A DNA stretch of 64,000 bases from Seiridium cupressi (taxonomy: Eukaryota > Ascomycota > Sordariomycetes > Amphisphaeriales > Sporocadaceae), in contig JARVKI010000060.1 of assembly GCA_036674765.1 (NCBI GenBank), positions 186,001 to 250,000 of the forward strand. The letters are read 5' to 3'. Under the pieces are notes generated by a model. That model worked only from the letters and a program-made list of their open reading frames with translations, did not search any database and was not told the DNA's origin. The translations under genes and the position numbers were made by a program. Each line of letters opens with the position of its first letter. Positions within the stretch are counted from its first letter, which is position 1. This document shows, in pieces, positions 46,501-59,500 of the stretch.

Positions 46501-49268
46501 GATCTTTGATGGTTGAATCGGTGTGAGAAGACGGAATGTGGAGGAATTGCATCTTTGTTTGAACTACGGCTTGGGCTGTGTTGCTTTGCAGCCTGCCCTT
46601 TGCGCGTTGCCCAAGCAAGCCTGCCAGGGCACTCCGCGGTGGTTCGAGTGACTATATGTCTGGCGACTAATGCCCACAAATAAACAAGATCAGTGAGATT
46701 AATTTCGACCATTGATCGTATATCGTGACCCAACCGACCTAAGGTTTGGGCTGCCACGTGAGATAGTGATGTGTAATACACTAGCGGTGAGAGTCACATA
46801 GATGCGATCTAGAATTCAGTGGCCCGGACAGTTTCAGGGTCCTCAAATGCCAGATAGGGAAAATCAAATGCTCGGAGGCATCGGCGACCCAAGATCTGTT
46901 TCGCTAGATTTATGCTGATCGCGTTGCCAAGAAGCGCTAGAATCGAAAGTTCCAAGTTTTCAGCAATTCTGCTCAGTCCAGCTTAATCGACAAACGGCGT
47001 GCGGGCAATAAAGGGCGAGCTTTTTGAGTTTGCTAGTCTCCTGAGTAAAGATTAGAAGTGCGTTTCTGAAACTTGAAGGGCTGGCTCAAAGTCCTGCCTT
47101 GGCTCGAGATCGTTCCTGCGCTTGTACGGCTAGCACCGTTTTACTAGGCGAAGCCACGCGCAACTATCCAATATGTTGACGTGTTGTAAAGTGTATTCGT
47201 ATAGCATATATCTATAATTTTAAGCTAGGCCGACGGGTGTTGAGGCCACTACTGAGGCGGTCAAAAACGGCGCATGTATGGCTGGCAGAGTCTGGGAAAA
47301 TACTTTAGGTTTTGTTCAGATCAGGTCAGGCTGATCTATTGAGGACAAACGCCGAAGCTGGAAGTCAGTGGACTTGTTGAGACTTGCTACCGCGCAGCAC
47401 CGCATATAGAAATCCCGGCCGGCAGGCTCAAGGCAGTTTACAGGTCCCCGTGCTAGAGAAGCTAAACAATCGACTGGCGAGGATCTTTCTCGATAGAGCA
47501 AATTCATCCTGCGTGCCATATGCTTAAAAGTTGTCTATTTGAACTCTCTAACCCCCTTGATCGTAGCAAGAATTTCGTGAGGCGAGACCCTGGTTTTCGT
47601 TCATGGTGCGCTAGAAACGAGGACATGGAGGCTGCAGATGGGAAAGTTGGATTCTGGATAGTGGATGATGCCACTTTCCGTATTCTCGCTTCTCCCACGG
47701 ACCATGGACCATCGCTGCCCCACGCACATTTTCTTTACGGGTGCTCTAAGATAATTAAACGAATCATGTACTATGTACTGTAAGGGGGGTTATCGCCCAC
47801 AATCACATCCCGATCACAATCGCAAAGATCTTATGTAACAGCTCACTGCCGAGCATGTTTTATAAACCTTTTGCTCGTACACGGTCTGCCATTCGGGTTT
47901 GACCGTGAGTAACGGTGTGAAGACTGAATGCGGAGCACCTATGACGTAGTTCCAAACTTACATCGCCACATGGTAAATGCGAGGCGCAGCAGTCGAATGA
48001 TGAACCATTGCACTGGTTACGCCTGCAAACAGCCCACGATGGGCCAGCTGATTCTCTACGGGGCACAATGAGCTGAAAAATCCGCTGAGTTGGGCAGTCA
48101 CGGGCTGGGTCAATATACGACAAAGACAAGGAAATAATTGATTCATATGCAGCGTTTTAGATCCATATCATACCGTAATTAATGGGCCCCCGGGTTGATG
48201 CAGGACAAAGGAGGCAGTCGGTGGCCTGAGGCTTGGGGCTCGGGGCTACTCGACGTTACCTGCGAACTGGGGCTCGGGGTTGTGAGTGAGCTCAAACTTG
48301 TCAGGGTCCAGCTGTGCTATTTCGTCATCACTCGCCGCCGTAAGGGGCCCCCCTCCGTCCCGACAAGTGCTCGCCTCTTTGCGGTACGTTTGCTGTCCTA
48401 CTCGAGAAGCTAAGAGGTATCGCACCTGGGCAATTATCTGTATGGCCAAAAGATAACAAAAATAACATACGACAGCAGGTGCAGCGCGTGCACTTGAGTC
48501 TGCAAAGTTGTCTGCATAGTGGTCCTGACGACCCTCCCACCGAGCGCCTGAGATCTGGGCTAGGAATCCAACCCGACCTTGGTTCAAGCATCTGTCACGC
48601 AATCCACCCTGGGGCGCCTTGCCTGCTTCTGTATAGCGCGCTCCCTCGTGCGCAGATCCCTTCCCTAATCGTCGGCCGCTGGACCAGACGCAGCGACTCC
48701 GTACCTTCGACACCCGGTCCCACCAGTGCTTGTAAGACACCCCCATCAGGCCTTTAAACCGGCGTCCCTCTCGCCGATACAAACATCAGGTGTGCTGCTC
48801 AACGAGTGAATCGGCTCGGTCCAGACCTCCCACAAACCCCTGGGACCCCGACTTCGAAAAAGACTCTTCAATTCTTTCCCCCTCCTTCTTGTGCTGGTAG
48901 ATTTTCCGCCGTCGCATGCCTTAAGAGCTGAGCTCCCTGCCGGTTTTACTTTACCTATTCTACCGTCGTCATTCCTTGGCTTAGCCGCTTGCTTCGCCTG
49001 ACTTACTTCGCCTTCAGACCTCCCGGGACGATCGTGACGAGCACCGCTATAATACTGGGTCACGCGGACTATGACTGGTTGTTAGCCGTGCGTCAGTCGC
49101 CTCAAGCCGCATCATATCAAGAGTCTCGAATCCTAGGTGTCCTTTAAATGCGTGATACGCCATGTCGAGTTTGTAGAACTGGTATTAGGTCACCGAGGCC
49201 TGTAGAAGGAAAGCAACCGCGCCAATTGTTCGAGATTGACGGGTCCGCGAGACGTCATACATACCGTA
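43524..49268. other. Long gene-poor divergent region
   Basis: At 5.7 kb this is the longest stretch without a supported gene. It separates the Tcp11-type gene (-) from the tyrosine phosphatase (+) and holds their promoters at its ends. Open frames such as 46143-46469 (+), 45465-45827 (+) and 48246-48782 (-) have no motifs and no intron partners. Composition shifts from AT-rich (44.5-45.5 kb) to GC-richer near 48.2-49.1 kb. I see no transposon ends, long repeats or RNA genes that I can defend. Confidence 0.5.
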
Positions 49269-52226
49269 ATGGCACCCGAGCCCACAAGAAATAATGATCG
49301 CGCAGCAACGGCCATCACACAACACTTCACCATGAAGACATCCACAAGACCACAGATGAGCTCGTCTCATTCCTCTCACTCCCACCACCCTCGCAACTCT
49401 CAATCGAACTCGCAGGCCTTCCGCCCGAGTAACAAATCTACAACACCAGCGACCTCTCCCCGGATGTCCCATTCCGTCGGGCAGGCGTTCCCGCCTGCCA
49501 TCAGGATGTCGCCAGCCGCTGTCACCGATGTTCGAACTCCTAGCCCGAATTACTTTGGTCTCGCTGTCGAACCGTCCGAAGAGCGTGATTCTGCTCAAGC
49601 GCCTCACAACAATTGGAGTCCACCGACGTCCTCAGTAAAATCCTTCGCGGCAGCAATCCCAAAACAACTGCCTCTCGACGCAAATCCCGAGTTCGAGGCC
49701 TTTAGAAGGCAGGCCGATGCGAATCGTGGGAATGGGTCATTTAGCTTAGGCTCCTCGCATTTCGCCATGCAGCCACCCTCATCGACATTCAAACCTAAGC
49801 CGCCACGCCGCCCGACTCATGAAATCGGCAACCCATTCGAGGCGTCCATGGCGAGACCTGCGCTCAGCAAATTGGGTAGTCGCATGGATATTGATACCGA
49901 TAGTCCAAACGACTCGGCCTACGTGTCGTCAGATTCGAAAAGTAACTCCGAGGCCTCATTAAACCCACCGTCCTTCTTTGACATACCGAAGCAAGAGTCG
50001 CCGGCACAGAGTGAATCTCCGTTTCAGCCCATTAGGCGGTCCAACCTATCCAAGGTTGAGGATGCCCATCCCCGGCTATCTTTACCGCAAAATAAGGCAG
50101 ATCAGCCTACCATCAAGCCTCGCTCCGAGACATTACCTCTGACCATGGAAGGCGGCCCTGGTTTGATCATGCCGGCACAGCTAGACGCCATTCTCCACAA
50201 CAGACCGGAGAGTGATTACCTGGTTCTAGACGTTCGTGTCTCTACGCAATACGCCCAATCCAGGATCAATGGCGCTCTCAATTTATGTATCCCGACCACT
50301 CTCTTGAAGCGAGCCACATTTGATCTGAAGAAGTTGCAGAAGACTCTTCAGACCGAGGAGGACGAGGAGAAGTTTGCAAAGTGGGAATCCGTGAAGTATC
50401 TCATTGTGTATGATGCAACTTCCGCAGACAAGAGGGACGCCCATTCTGCCATGAACATGTTCAAAAAGTTTTCAAATGAAGGCTTTACAGGCAAGACATA
50501 TCTACTTAAGGGCGGCTTCCAAGCTTTTTCTTCCGCATGTCCTGATTCGATTGATCACCGATCAGCAGCCGGGCGAGCAGGAACGGCCGCGAAGGGCAGT
50601 GATGGACGTCCCACATTTGCGCCTGTTATCGGTGGTGTTATGCTGCCATCGGGATCAGATAACCCCAATCCGTTCTTTGGCAACATTCGGCAGAATATGG
50701 ACCTCGCGGATGGCGTTGGTCAAATGGATATTGCACTACCATCCCAATTAGATTCCAAATCATTACCAAGCTGGCTACAGAAGGCGACAGCACGGGTAGA
50801 CCACGGAAAGGCCGTGTCGGAAAAGTTTTTGAGCATCGAGCGCAATGAGCAATCCCGAATGAAGGATGCCTACACAGCCTTCAGCTCGACGACGTCACAA
50901 AAGCCCAACACCAAGAGGGTTGCCCTGTCTGGCATTGAAAAGGGCGGAAAGAACCGGTATAAGGACATTCTGCCTTTTGAGCATGCTCGGGTCCGGCTTG
51001 CAGACAAGTCGGATGGAAGTTGCGATTACATCAACGCCAGTCACATTCAGGCCTCTCGAAGTAACAAACGGTATATCGCATCCCAGGGACCATTGCCAAC
51101 AACCTTTGATGTAAGTTGGAGCCTCTGCCCTATATTGTTGCCGACACTTTGCTGACCAATTAATCAGGACTTTTGGTCGGTCGTTTGGGATCAAGACGTT
51201 CGGGTGATCGTAATGCTGACGGCAGAATCCGAGGGTGGAACTCTCAAATGTCATCCATACTGGAAAGGCCGTGACTTTGGTGCTATCAAGCTAAAGCCAC
51301 TTTCTGAAAAGAAGGTCTCTCTAGACATTGACAAACATCGCGCAAGTTCAAATGCCACATCAAGCTCAACAAATTCTCCTGAACACAGCCGCCGTCGCGC
51401 AAACACCACAACGTCATTGGAATCTTCGGCTCCAACACCGCAGCCGGTGCAGACCCCTGCGGAAACGCCCTATGTGATCATCCGCAAGTTCGCTTTATCA
51501 CACGCTGGGAACCCTTTTGCTCCAATACGAGAGATAACGCACCTGCATTATCCTTCATGGCCGGATTTTGGCGCACCAGCACAACCCTCGCATCTTTTGG
51601 CCTTGGTCGAGCTTGCCAATGTCATGCAGCGATCAGCTCTGCCAATTGATGCTAACGCCATCGCAGCTTCAACGTTGTCTGATAAGGCAGCTCAGATGGA
51701 TTGGTATGACGAACCGGAACACCACGCTGGAGCCAGACCCATGATAGTGCATTGCTCCGCTGGTTGTGGACGTACCGGGACTTTCTGCACTGTGGACAGT
51801 GTGATAGACATGTTGAAACGACAGAGGCTTGCCGCGTTGGCAGCGAACCAGGCTGGGGACGCCGATGGAGATGTCGACATGGAGGAGTGCATTTCACCCT
51901 CGACACAAACGAGGAAAACTGGCCCTAGCGGCCAGAAGACTACACATGGCGAGTCAGGCGGCGTATTCAAGCCGATCCTTGAAAGGAATCTGAGCGAATC
52001 TAGTGTCGATGTAGACTGGATCGGAGACGATTCGCTCGACCTTATTGAACATACAGTGGAGGACTTCAGAGGCCAGCGGTTGAGCATGGTGCAGAGCCTG
52101 AGACAGTATGTGCTCTGCTACGAAACAGTATCGGAATGGATCTGGAGACTGCAGGAGCGGAGTAACTCAGCAATGTCAACTAGGGCCAGAGCACGGAGTG
52201 GAAGCCTGGATCCGCCTAAGAGGTGA
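49269..52226 (+). CDS. Protein tyrosine phosphatase with N-terminal rhodanese domain (Pyp1/Pyp2 type)
   Basis: Two exons, 49269-51110 and 51168-52226, giving 966 aa; the GTAAGT-CAG intron joins PTTFD-DFWSVVWDQ. Residues 1 to about 295 are Ser/Pro/His-rich and probably disordered. About 300-425 is a rhodanese fold (YLVLDVRVSTQYAQSRINGA, YLIVYDATSADKRDAHSA); the active-loop cysteine of true rhodaneses is absent. About 540-940 is a classical tyrosine phosphatase: NRYKDILPF, DYINASHI, SWPDFGAP with the catalytic Asp, and HCSAGCGRTG with Cys810 and Arg816. The catalytic domain carries polar inserts after WKGRDFG and after the CX5R loop. Fission yeast Pyp1 and Pyp2 share this layout and dephosphorylate the stress MAP kinase Sty1; a MAP kinase (Hog1-type) target is therefore inferred. 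Eleven codons of open frame precede the chosen ATG without a start. Confidence 0.92.
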
Positions 52227-53756
52227 AGGCATTGCGCTCGCTAGCCTACTTATGCTGCTGTAGGGGAGTTTTTCTTATCAACAGTCAGGTGCTTGTTCAG
52301 GACCGCGCATACAGCTATCGAACCAACGAGGATATATATACTCGGTAACGCTGTACTGTACACGAAAAAGGAGCATTCGACTCACGCTTGAGTATTTTCG
52401 AGTAAGAAGGGTTTCCAATAGGCTCGGCGTCTCGGTTCATTTGGGGCATGAACAACAATGCGTCATGGCTGCAATATGACAACAGTTTTAAGGCTTAGAC
52501 ATGGCATAGCATATAAAGGAATGATCTGTATTACAGAAGCATCAAAGCATTATCGTTGAACCATCAACAGAACCGTATTTAAGCTAAAATACCACCAAAT
52601 GATGTTTCAATATCCTCAAGCAGAACTAATTCAGTTAGCCGCTAGCCATCGATCCTGCTCCCATAAGTGAAAAGCCGGCATCTTCGAAGGCACGTAAGCT
52701 ACGGACCTGATATTAAGTTAGAACGAATAATGGTCGTCGATAGGTGGAATCCACTGTGTGAGACTAGCTATAGAAAATGATCGTCCCCTCAGAGTCGACT
52801 CATAATGCGAAGTAAGAAGATGCTGGCACCAAAACACAAATACTGGATGCATAAAGCTTTGACAGTAGAGACGATAGACCCCTTCGATCTATACTTGTGG
52901 CTACGACTTGAAAGCCAATACCAACATCCCCTGCATTGCGTGCTGCATAAATACTCTCGACAATACCACAGTCCTTGCCCACTATGAGCGCGGAGAACGA
53001 CAAGCTCAACCCAGTACGAGAACTAAGAATCAGAGTCCTGCTGAAGTACGGGATATCCGAAAAAAAAAAAAAAAAAGGATTCTTACGCTTGTTGTAGCGA
53101 TGTTAGCAGTATCAGCATAGCCTAGTTTTATATCTCACAATATGGCGGGATGAAGAACAGGTTCGGAGGTATTTAAAACGGCGATGAACAGAGTGCCTAG
53201 GAACAGAGGAAAGTGACACTTGGCCGAAAGTTTACTAATTGGTCAATGGTTATTTGTTTTAATATGCTAGAGTGGTCTGACGGACTAGCATGCCTAATGT
53301 CCGAGTACTTATGAATCACAGTGTTGTGCAGACAAGAATACTACGTAAGAAACACAAAGAACGATGGGGAGTCGTAAGACCTCCCAAATCTGGAACGAAA
53401 TTGTCGTAGTTTAGGGCGTCTACAAGAATATGTGCGGATGGTAGAGGACCTGCAGATGAAATGTGAAACGATGAGGAAGCATCTATGTACAGTCGGTAGT
53501 GGCCTTGATAAGCTTAGGTATTTGAAGTGTGAAGCTTATGAACCACAAATCATGCTCATATGTCATTATAGTAACAGTAATGGGACGGAATCAGGCTTTG
53601 GGTTTTGTTCTCATCGTTATGGCCATCTTCTCTAGAGTATCTTGGTATAATACACTTTACATTGAACCGCCATCTGCCCCTTGGCAGGCGCGGTTCTGGT
53701 CTCTAGTAAGCATTCATTAAACCCGAACCCCCAGCATCCAAAACAAGCCAGGCAGA
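52227..53756. other. Convergent spacer with A17 run
   Basis: This 1.5-kb stretch lies between convergent stop codons. It contains an uninterrupted A17 at 53060-53076 and short meaningless frames. No gene is supported. Confidence 0.55.
53060..53076 (+). repeat. Homopolymer A17
   Basis: Seventeen consecutive A residues in the convergent spacer between the tyrosine phosphatase and Rpt6. It could be a relic of a retroposed poly(A) tail, but no target-site duplication or cDNA-like sequence is evident beside it. Confidence 0.8.
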
Positions 53757-54987
53757 TTACTTCCAGAATTTCTGGAGCGAAACCTCCTTGTCATCGTGCT
53801 TGTTCAAGATCTTGGCTGTTGCCAGCTCAAAGTCCTCTTGCGTCACATGAACTCTGCGTTCCCGCAAAGCGTACATGCCAGCTTCTGTGCATACACCCTT
53901 CAGCTCGGCACCAGAGCACCCATTCATCTTCTCGGCAATTTTGGTGAGGTTGATACCACGAGTCAAATTCATCTTTCGGCTGTGGATACGCAGAATGTCG
54001 GCACGAGCCTCCACAGATGGCGGGGGAAATTCGATCTTTCGATCGATACGACCAGGCCGCAGCAGTGCGGGATCCAGAATGTCAAGACGGTTGGTGGCCA
54101 TAATGACCTTGATATTCTTGGTAGGTTCGAAACCGTCCAGTTGGTTAAGCAACTCCAACATGGTACGTTGCACTTCTGAGTCACCACCTGATGAACCTTC
54201 GACACGTGAAGAACCGATGGAGTCGATTTCATCCATGAAAATGATGGAGGGCGCGTGCTCTCTGGCCATGACGAACAGCTCGCGTACCATGCGGGAACCT
54301 TCACCAATGTACTTTTGCACCAACTCAGAACCTGATACTCTGATGAACTTGCAGTCTGTGTGGTGGGCAACGGCTCTGGCCAGAAGGGTCTTTCCTGTAC
54401 CGGGCGGGCCGTATAGCAGGACACCCTTGGGTTGTGCGATTCCGAGAGACTCGAAGAGTTCGGGATGCTTCAGACCAAGCTCGATGACTTCCTTGATCTC
54501 CTTGATCTGCTGATCCAGGCCACCAATCATGTCATATGTACTGTCGGGGACCTTTTCGACCATCATGAGAGAGACGAGCGGGTCGACGGATGATGGCAGT
54601 AGCTTCTCGAGTTTGTATGAGTCTGATAGCAGTGTAACTCGCTTGCCTGCTGTGAGTTTTCCAATGTCGACTGAGTCGGCAACATCGACGACTGTGGTGC
54701 GCATGCATTAGGACCGCCACGACAATGAAAGGATCAAGAAGGAGATGCTCACCGTATTTGCCCTCGGGATGCACCTTGACCAGCACCTTCTTCGTGCCCA
54801 TGACCTTGACGACCTCGCCGACATAAGACCCAGGCTGTTGCAATAGACCCAGTTCCTCCCGCAATAATCTGACCCTCGAGTTGTAGTCGTTCCGCTGGGC
54901 TTCAAGGCGGCGGAGGACAGCTTGACCCTTGAGGATCTCGAGCTTCATCGCCTCGATTTTGTTCGCATAATAACTGTCAAGCGCCAT
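53757..54987 (-). CDS. RPT6: 26S proteasome regulatory ATPase Rpt6 (Sug1/PSMC5)
   Basis: Two exons on the minus strand, 54987-54753 and 54691-53757, giving 389 aa; the GTGAGC-ACAG intron joins PEGKY-VVDVAD. The N-terminal coiled coil (about 10-50) contains the family start [16 protein letters not shown]. An OB-fold region follows, then the AAA module: Walker A GPPGTGKT at 173-180, Walker B IIFMDEID at 228-235, and the second-region arginines in [16 protein letters not shown]. The C-terminus ends LQKFWK, matching the Rpt6 class and lacking the HbYX tail of Rpt2, Rpt3 and Rpt5. It is one of six ATPases that unfold substrates and open the 20S gate. I looked for the Rpn4-type GGTGGCAAA element upstream and did not see it. 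It is divergent from the Vnx1-like gene. Confidence 0.96.
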
Positions 54988-56358
54988 GATTGCTGCTCAC
55001 TCCGAAAAGTCGGAGGTTAGATACCGAGGATCAGATGGCGAAAGTGGGCAGTCAAAGATGTGCTCGCAGTGTGGGATTGGTGGAGTATGGACCGGAGTTT
55101 CGTGATGTTGGCTCGCGGGCGGCGGATGGGGATGATGATGGCGTTTGGAGAATGATCTGGTAGCTCCAGGCGTGAGGCTGATGACAAGGCCCGAACTGAG
55201 CAAGGGTGAGCTACAGGCAGTTGAGTAACGTAACGCGGCACACTAAGGCGGAGGGCGGCACTACTGAAATTCCGCCGCTTCCAGCTGCTCGCTCAACGCA
55301 AGAGCAGGGCCAACTGGGCACAGCGCTAGACTTTGGTCCACTTATTAGTTAGTCCTTGTCAGCGGATCTGTCTCCAGACCGATTCGCATCTGGATTTCCA
55401 AGAAATACCGGCATCAACTACATACGGTAGCAGCCAGCACTGGAGACCGCCTGTCGTCCTGACCAGTAGATTTTACTGCCTATAATAACGTGAGGTGTTT
55501 ATTAATACTGGGAGACATTCTGTTGCTCTATGTATCATGCTCGTGCGATCGATCGATCGATGCGCCAGATGCTGCTACATATAAATCCCACCAGCTTGGC
55601 CAAGCACCAAGACGCCTTGAAGCCGACATTGGGGGTCATCCACCAAAGACGCAATCAGCGGCTGACCATTCTGGCTGCTCCGGGTCATGCCGTGGGGCCG
55701 GGGGTGCTGCCAGAGCATCATGCGCCAAACCTCTCCAGGGAAGGAGTGGGCCCCTAGTACGCCATAGTCGGGCCACGGTCCCCATAATTCCAGCACTCCA
55801 GGGCAGCCATCAGTTGGAAGGAGCAAGGATGCACAGCTTATCATCGAACTGGAGGGCACGCTGGATGATCCGTGATGCCCGCTGTAAATAATCACGAGGA
55901 GCAATCTGCACGAATCGAGCTTGCCGTCGCCGGCCGGCTTCGAACCCTTCGAAGATTGGAGATTTGATGTAAAGCGCTGCCTCGCGGCCCCCCAGGTTTC
56001 ACTTTCTCGAACGCCTTTTTTTTCCTCTGCAACGAGTTCAAAATGCACGGCCAGTGTTGTTGATCTGTGTTCCGTTCTGCGCATCCCGTCTCCTCTCACT
56101 CACCTGCTTCCTTCGTAGCTCGTGCATCGTGTTTGTCCACACTCCCCATCGGGATCTGCATCCACTTCGGCGCCGCATTCCCAGATCCTTTGATTAGAGA
56201 CCAACAATTTTCCGTCGCTGTGCTTTTGCTGCTGGCGTGTGACCAACGTCCTCTCCCATTCTACCGTGTTCGACGGCTTGTTCAAAAGCAACCGAGTCCA
56301 TTGTGGTCGCTGATGCGTCAACACTGTCGAGTGCCTCAACGCGCCCAACGTCCCAACC
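54988..56358. promoter_or_regulatory. Divergent promoter region, RPT6 / Vnx1-like gene
   Basis: This 1.4 kb separates the two start codons. It holds a (GATC)4-like run at about 55547-55561 and a CT-rich leader before the exchanger. Upstream ATGs occur in that leader (see the overlapping ORF from 56313). Confidence 0.5.
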
Positions 56359-56501
56359 ATGGATCCACCATCGCAGGACTCGACCGAGTCGGCTTCGCAT
56401 TCGCCAACAGACACAAGAACGGCAACTGGTCGGGCCGACAGAGACGACAACGTACTATCCGAAAGCTATCACTCCCAGGCTACCGCGAGAAGGAGGTCTG
56501 A
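56313..56501 (+). other. Upstream ORF overlapping the Vnx1-like start
   Basis: ATG-initiated 62-codon frame (starts MRQHCRVPQR) that begins 46 nt before the exchanger ATG and ends inside its first exon in another frame. Its start context (GCTGATGC) is weaker than that of the main ATG (CAACCATGG), so scanning past it is likely. Confidence 0.3.
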
Positions 56502-59500
56502 TGTCTCTTATGGTTCGTTAGCCTCCTCACACATGCTCTCTATGCTAAACCCAATCACGCGCGACACGCGAGTTTGATAGTGTAGCGAGATCCCAACTAA
56601 CCATTCTGCGCTGCAGGTACTCTGCATACTCCTCCACCCACAGGCGTAAGCCAACATGGGGGAGATGCCTCCCAAAGCGCCACCGCCAACGAACGTGGCC
56701 CAGGAAGAAGCGTCCCGTCGATCCTATCACCGATGTTAGGCCCGGAACGTGGCAGAGGACGTCCCAAGAAGCCGCCCATGGCGCGCCGTACCTCTTCGAA
56801 TGTGCAGGCTCCTCATCGCGGGGGTGTGTTCTCGACAGACGACGCAGCCGAGGAAATGGAGGAGGCGGCCGAGAGGCAGCAAAGCTTCACATCATCTCGT
56901 CCGCAGCCCCAGAAAGATTCGAGGCAGGGCTCCACGATACGCCGGCGAACCGCGGCCGTTACCCCCAGTTTGTCCCGTGTACAGTCTAGCGGAAGCGTCG
57001 ACGGCGAGGACGCTGGTATAGAGGGCCGACTAGACGAGGTAGAGGAAGTCCCCAGCGACGATCAGGCCGAACAAGCAGAGGGTCCAGATGAAGGCGGCGA
57101 GGAATCGGCCGACGTTGATGATGACGATGATATCAGCGACGCTGAAAGCTTCACGCTGAAAGATCGACAACAAGCCATCAATGAAACCCATCCTTTTGGT
57201 ATCAGACTTTGGAAGCCTGCCCTATACAAGAAAGACCGTTCGGTTCAGAAGACGGCAGAAGGAGATATCCACTCATCTCCAGGGGGTCATGTTAGTCACT
57301 GGCTTCTGTTCTTCAACATTCTCTGGACATTGATGTTCGGTTGGTGGACCGCTTTGTTCGCTGCTCTGGGCGCCGGCGCCTGCTTTATCTTCGCAGCCGC
57401 GCCTAGCGGGAGAGAATATGGCCGCGTGCTATGGGGTTTGGCGCTATACCTCTTCTACCCCTTTGGCAAGTTTGTGCGCCTGGAGCACGACGAAGCATAC
57501 CTGGATGAGGATCAAGGGGAAGGACGTAGCATCAGTGAGTACGAGCAGTGGCAGAGTGGCGACCTCGAGTATGGCAGACTCTTCTTTGGACCGGATGAGC
57601 CTGATCGACATCGCTCGATCGTGGGGCGTTCGAGGAGAAGCATCGACTCGGAGCCTGATGAGACGGATAGCTTGCTTGGGCGAGCCGCACGCCATGTTCA
57701 CCTGGACGAACAAGGGAGGCGACTTAAGAGGCGATTATTCGGCAGAGGTCAATGGAATATCGGCAGGGTCATCTTCTTCGTCTTCTTTTATGGCTTGCTC
57801 ACGCCGTCCCTGTTCATCGTCTCGGCTATTTGCTGGTTTTTAGTCTTCTGGATCCCCATGGGCAAGGTCACCATGTTGCTGTTCGACCACCTGCGGAGAC
57901 ATCCGTTGGCTCTATCTTTTGAGTTGGATACCACACAGGCCCGCCCACTAGATATTCCTCATTCGTCGACTATCCTCCTCTGTACTTACAGGGCAGTGGG
58001 GTCCAAGTACTGGAAATACACCATTGACGGCACCAATATCTTCCTCATCAACCTCATGGGAGTGGTTCTCTTCGTCATCCTCGACTGGCTCATCCTAGAC
58101 GGGGTTCTGCATGTGGAGAACTTCCTGACCCACCCCGGCTTCCTCTTCGTTGCCGGTCTTCTATCCATTATCCCACTTGCCTATTTCATCGGTCAGGCGG
58201 TCGCCTCCATCTCAGCACAGTCTTCCATGGGCCTGGGTGCGGCCATCAATGCCTTTTTCTCCACCATCGTCGAGGTGTTCCTCTACTGTGTGGCATTGAA
58301 CGAAGGGAAGGGCGCACTTGTCGAGGGTAGCATCATTGGCAGCATCTTTGCAGGTATCCTTTTCTTGCCCGGTCTTTCCATGTGCTTTGGGGCCATCAAG
58401 CGCAAGACTCAACGATTCAATGCAAGATCAGCAGGTGTTACCTCGACGATGCTTCTCTTCGCTGTCGTGGCTGCTTTTGGACCAACTCTGTTCTATCAGA
58501 TCTACGGCACACACGAGCTCAACTGTCTGAGCTGCACTGATTACCCTGACGGTGCGTCTGGTAGCGCCGAGCGCGACTGTCGGCGATGCTATTTCTCTCA
58601 AACGCCCAACGTGGAAGACCGCTTTTACCTGCAGGCAGTTCGACCATTCTGCTACGCAGCTGCAATCTTCCTGTTCTTGTCCTACGTTACTGGGCTGTGG
58701 TTCACACTCCGAACCCATGCGGCTGTCATCTGGAACACCGAGGTCGACGAGAAAAAGCACGAGGAAATCCAGCACATGGCCCGACTGGCCGAACAACAAC
58801 GCCAGATGGCGGATGCGAGTGGGGCTGATATTAGGGATAGCAACCTTTACAAGCGCATCCTCGGCCAGTCCTTGAAGCAGGTGGGTCTCGGCAGTGGCAG
58901 CACCCACCTCTCACGCCAGCCATCTGGGGTACTTCCCCGTAATGGCGCCATACCGACTGCGCATATGGTGCCCCCTCGAGCGGAGGACGACGGTGCCGAT
59001 ACCGACAGCATCCGTAACAATGTCCATGTACCAGGCTTCACCGAGCAGGAGAACAACAACCTCATCCGGGGCGTTACCGAGCTGGCGGCAACAGCAGTTG
59101 CCATAGCGGCTCGAGATGCACGAAACTCCAACCGTCGGATCTCAGCAAACCCAAGTCACACCGGCCAGCGCCCAACGCCCCTGCGAACGACTACGTTCCC
59201 GGATATGGAAGATGCAGGCGAATCGGCACAAGCTCACGGGGGCCACGATGCGCCCAACTGGAGCAGAATGAAGAGTTCCATCATCCTTTGTGGCGCCACA
59301 GTTCTTTACGCCATTGTTGCGGAAATCCTGGTTGACACTGTGGATGTCGTTTTGCAGAACTTTGCGATTGACGAGAAGCTCCTGGGCATCACCCTCTTTG
59401 CTCTGGTTCCCAACACAACCGAATTTCTGGTGAGATCTTGTCTGACTGGTGTCGAAGAATATTGCTAATGGATTGCGCAGAACGCCATCTCATTCGCCAT

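Noticed and set aside
48246..48782. 178-codon minus-strand frame in the long gap
   Set aside because: No family pattern, no intron partner, and Arg/Gly-rich composition typical of chance frames in GC-rich DNA.
53060..53076. A17 as the poly(A) tail of a retroposed gene
   Set aside because: No cDNA-like coding sequence or flanking direct repeats are visible next to it.
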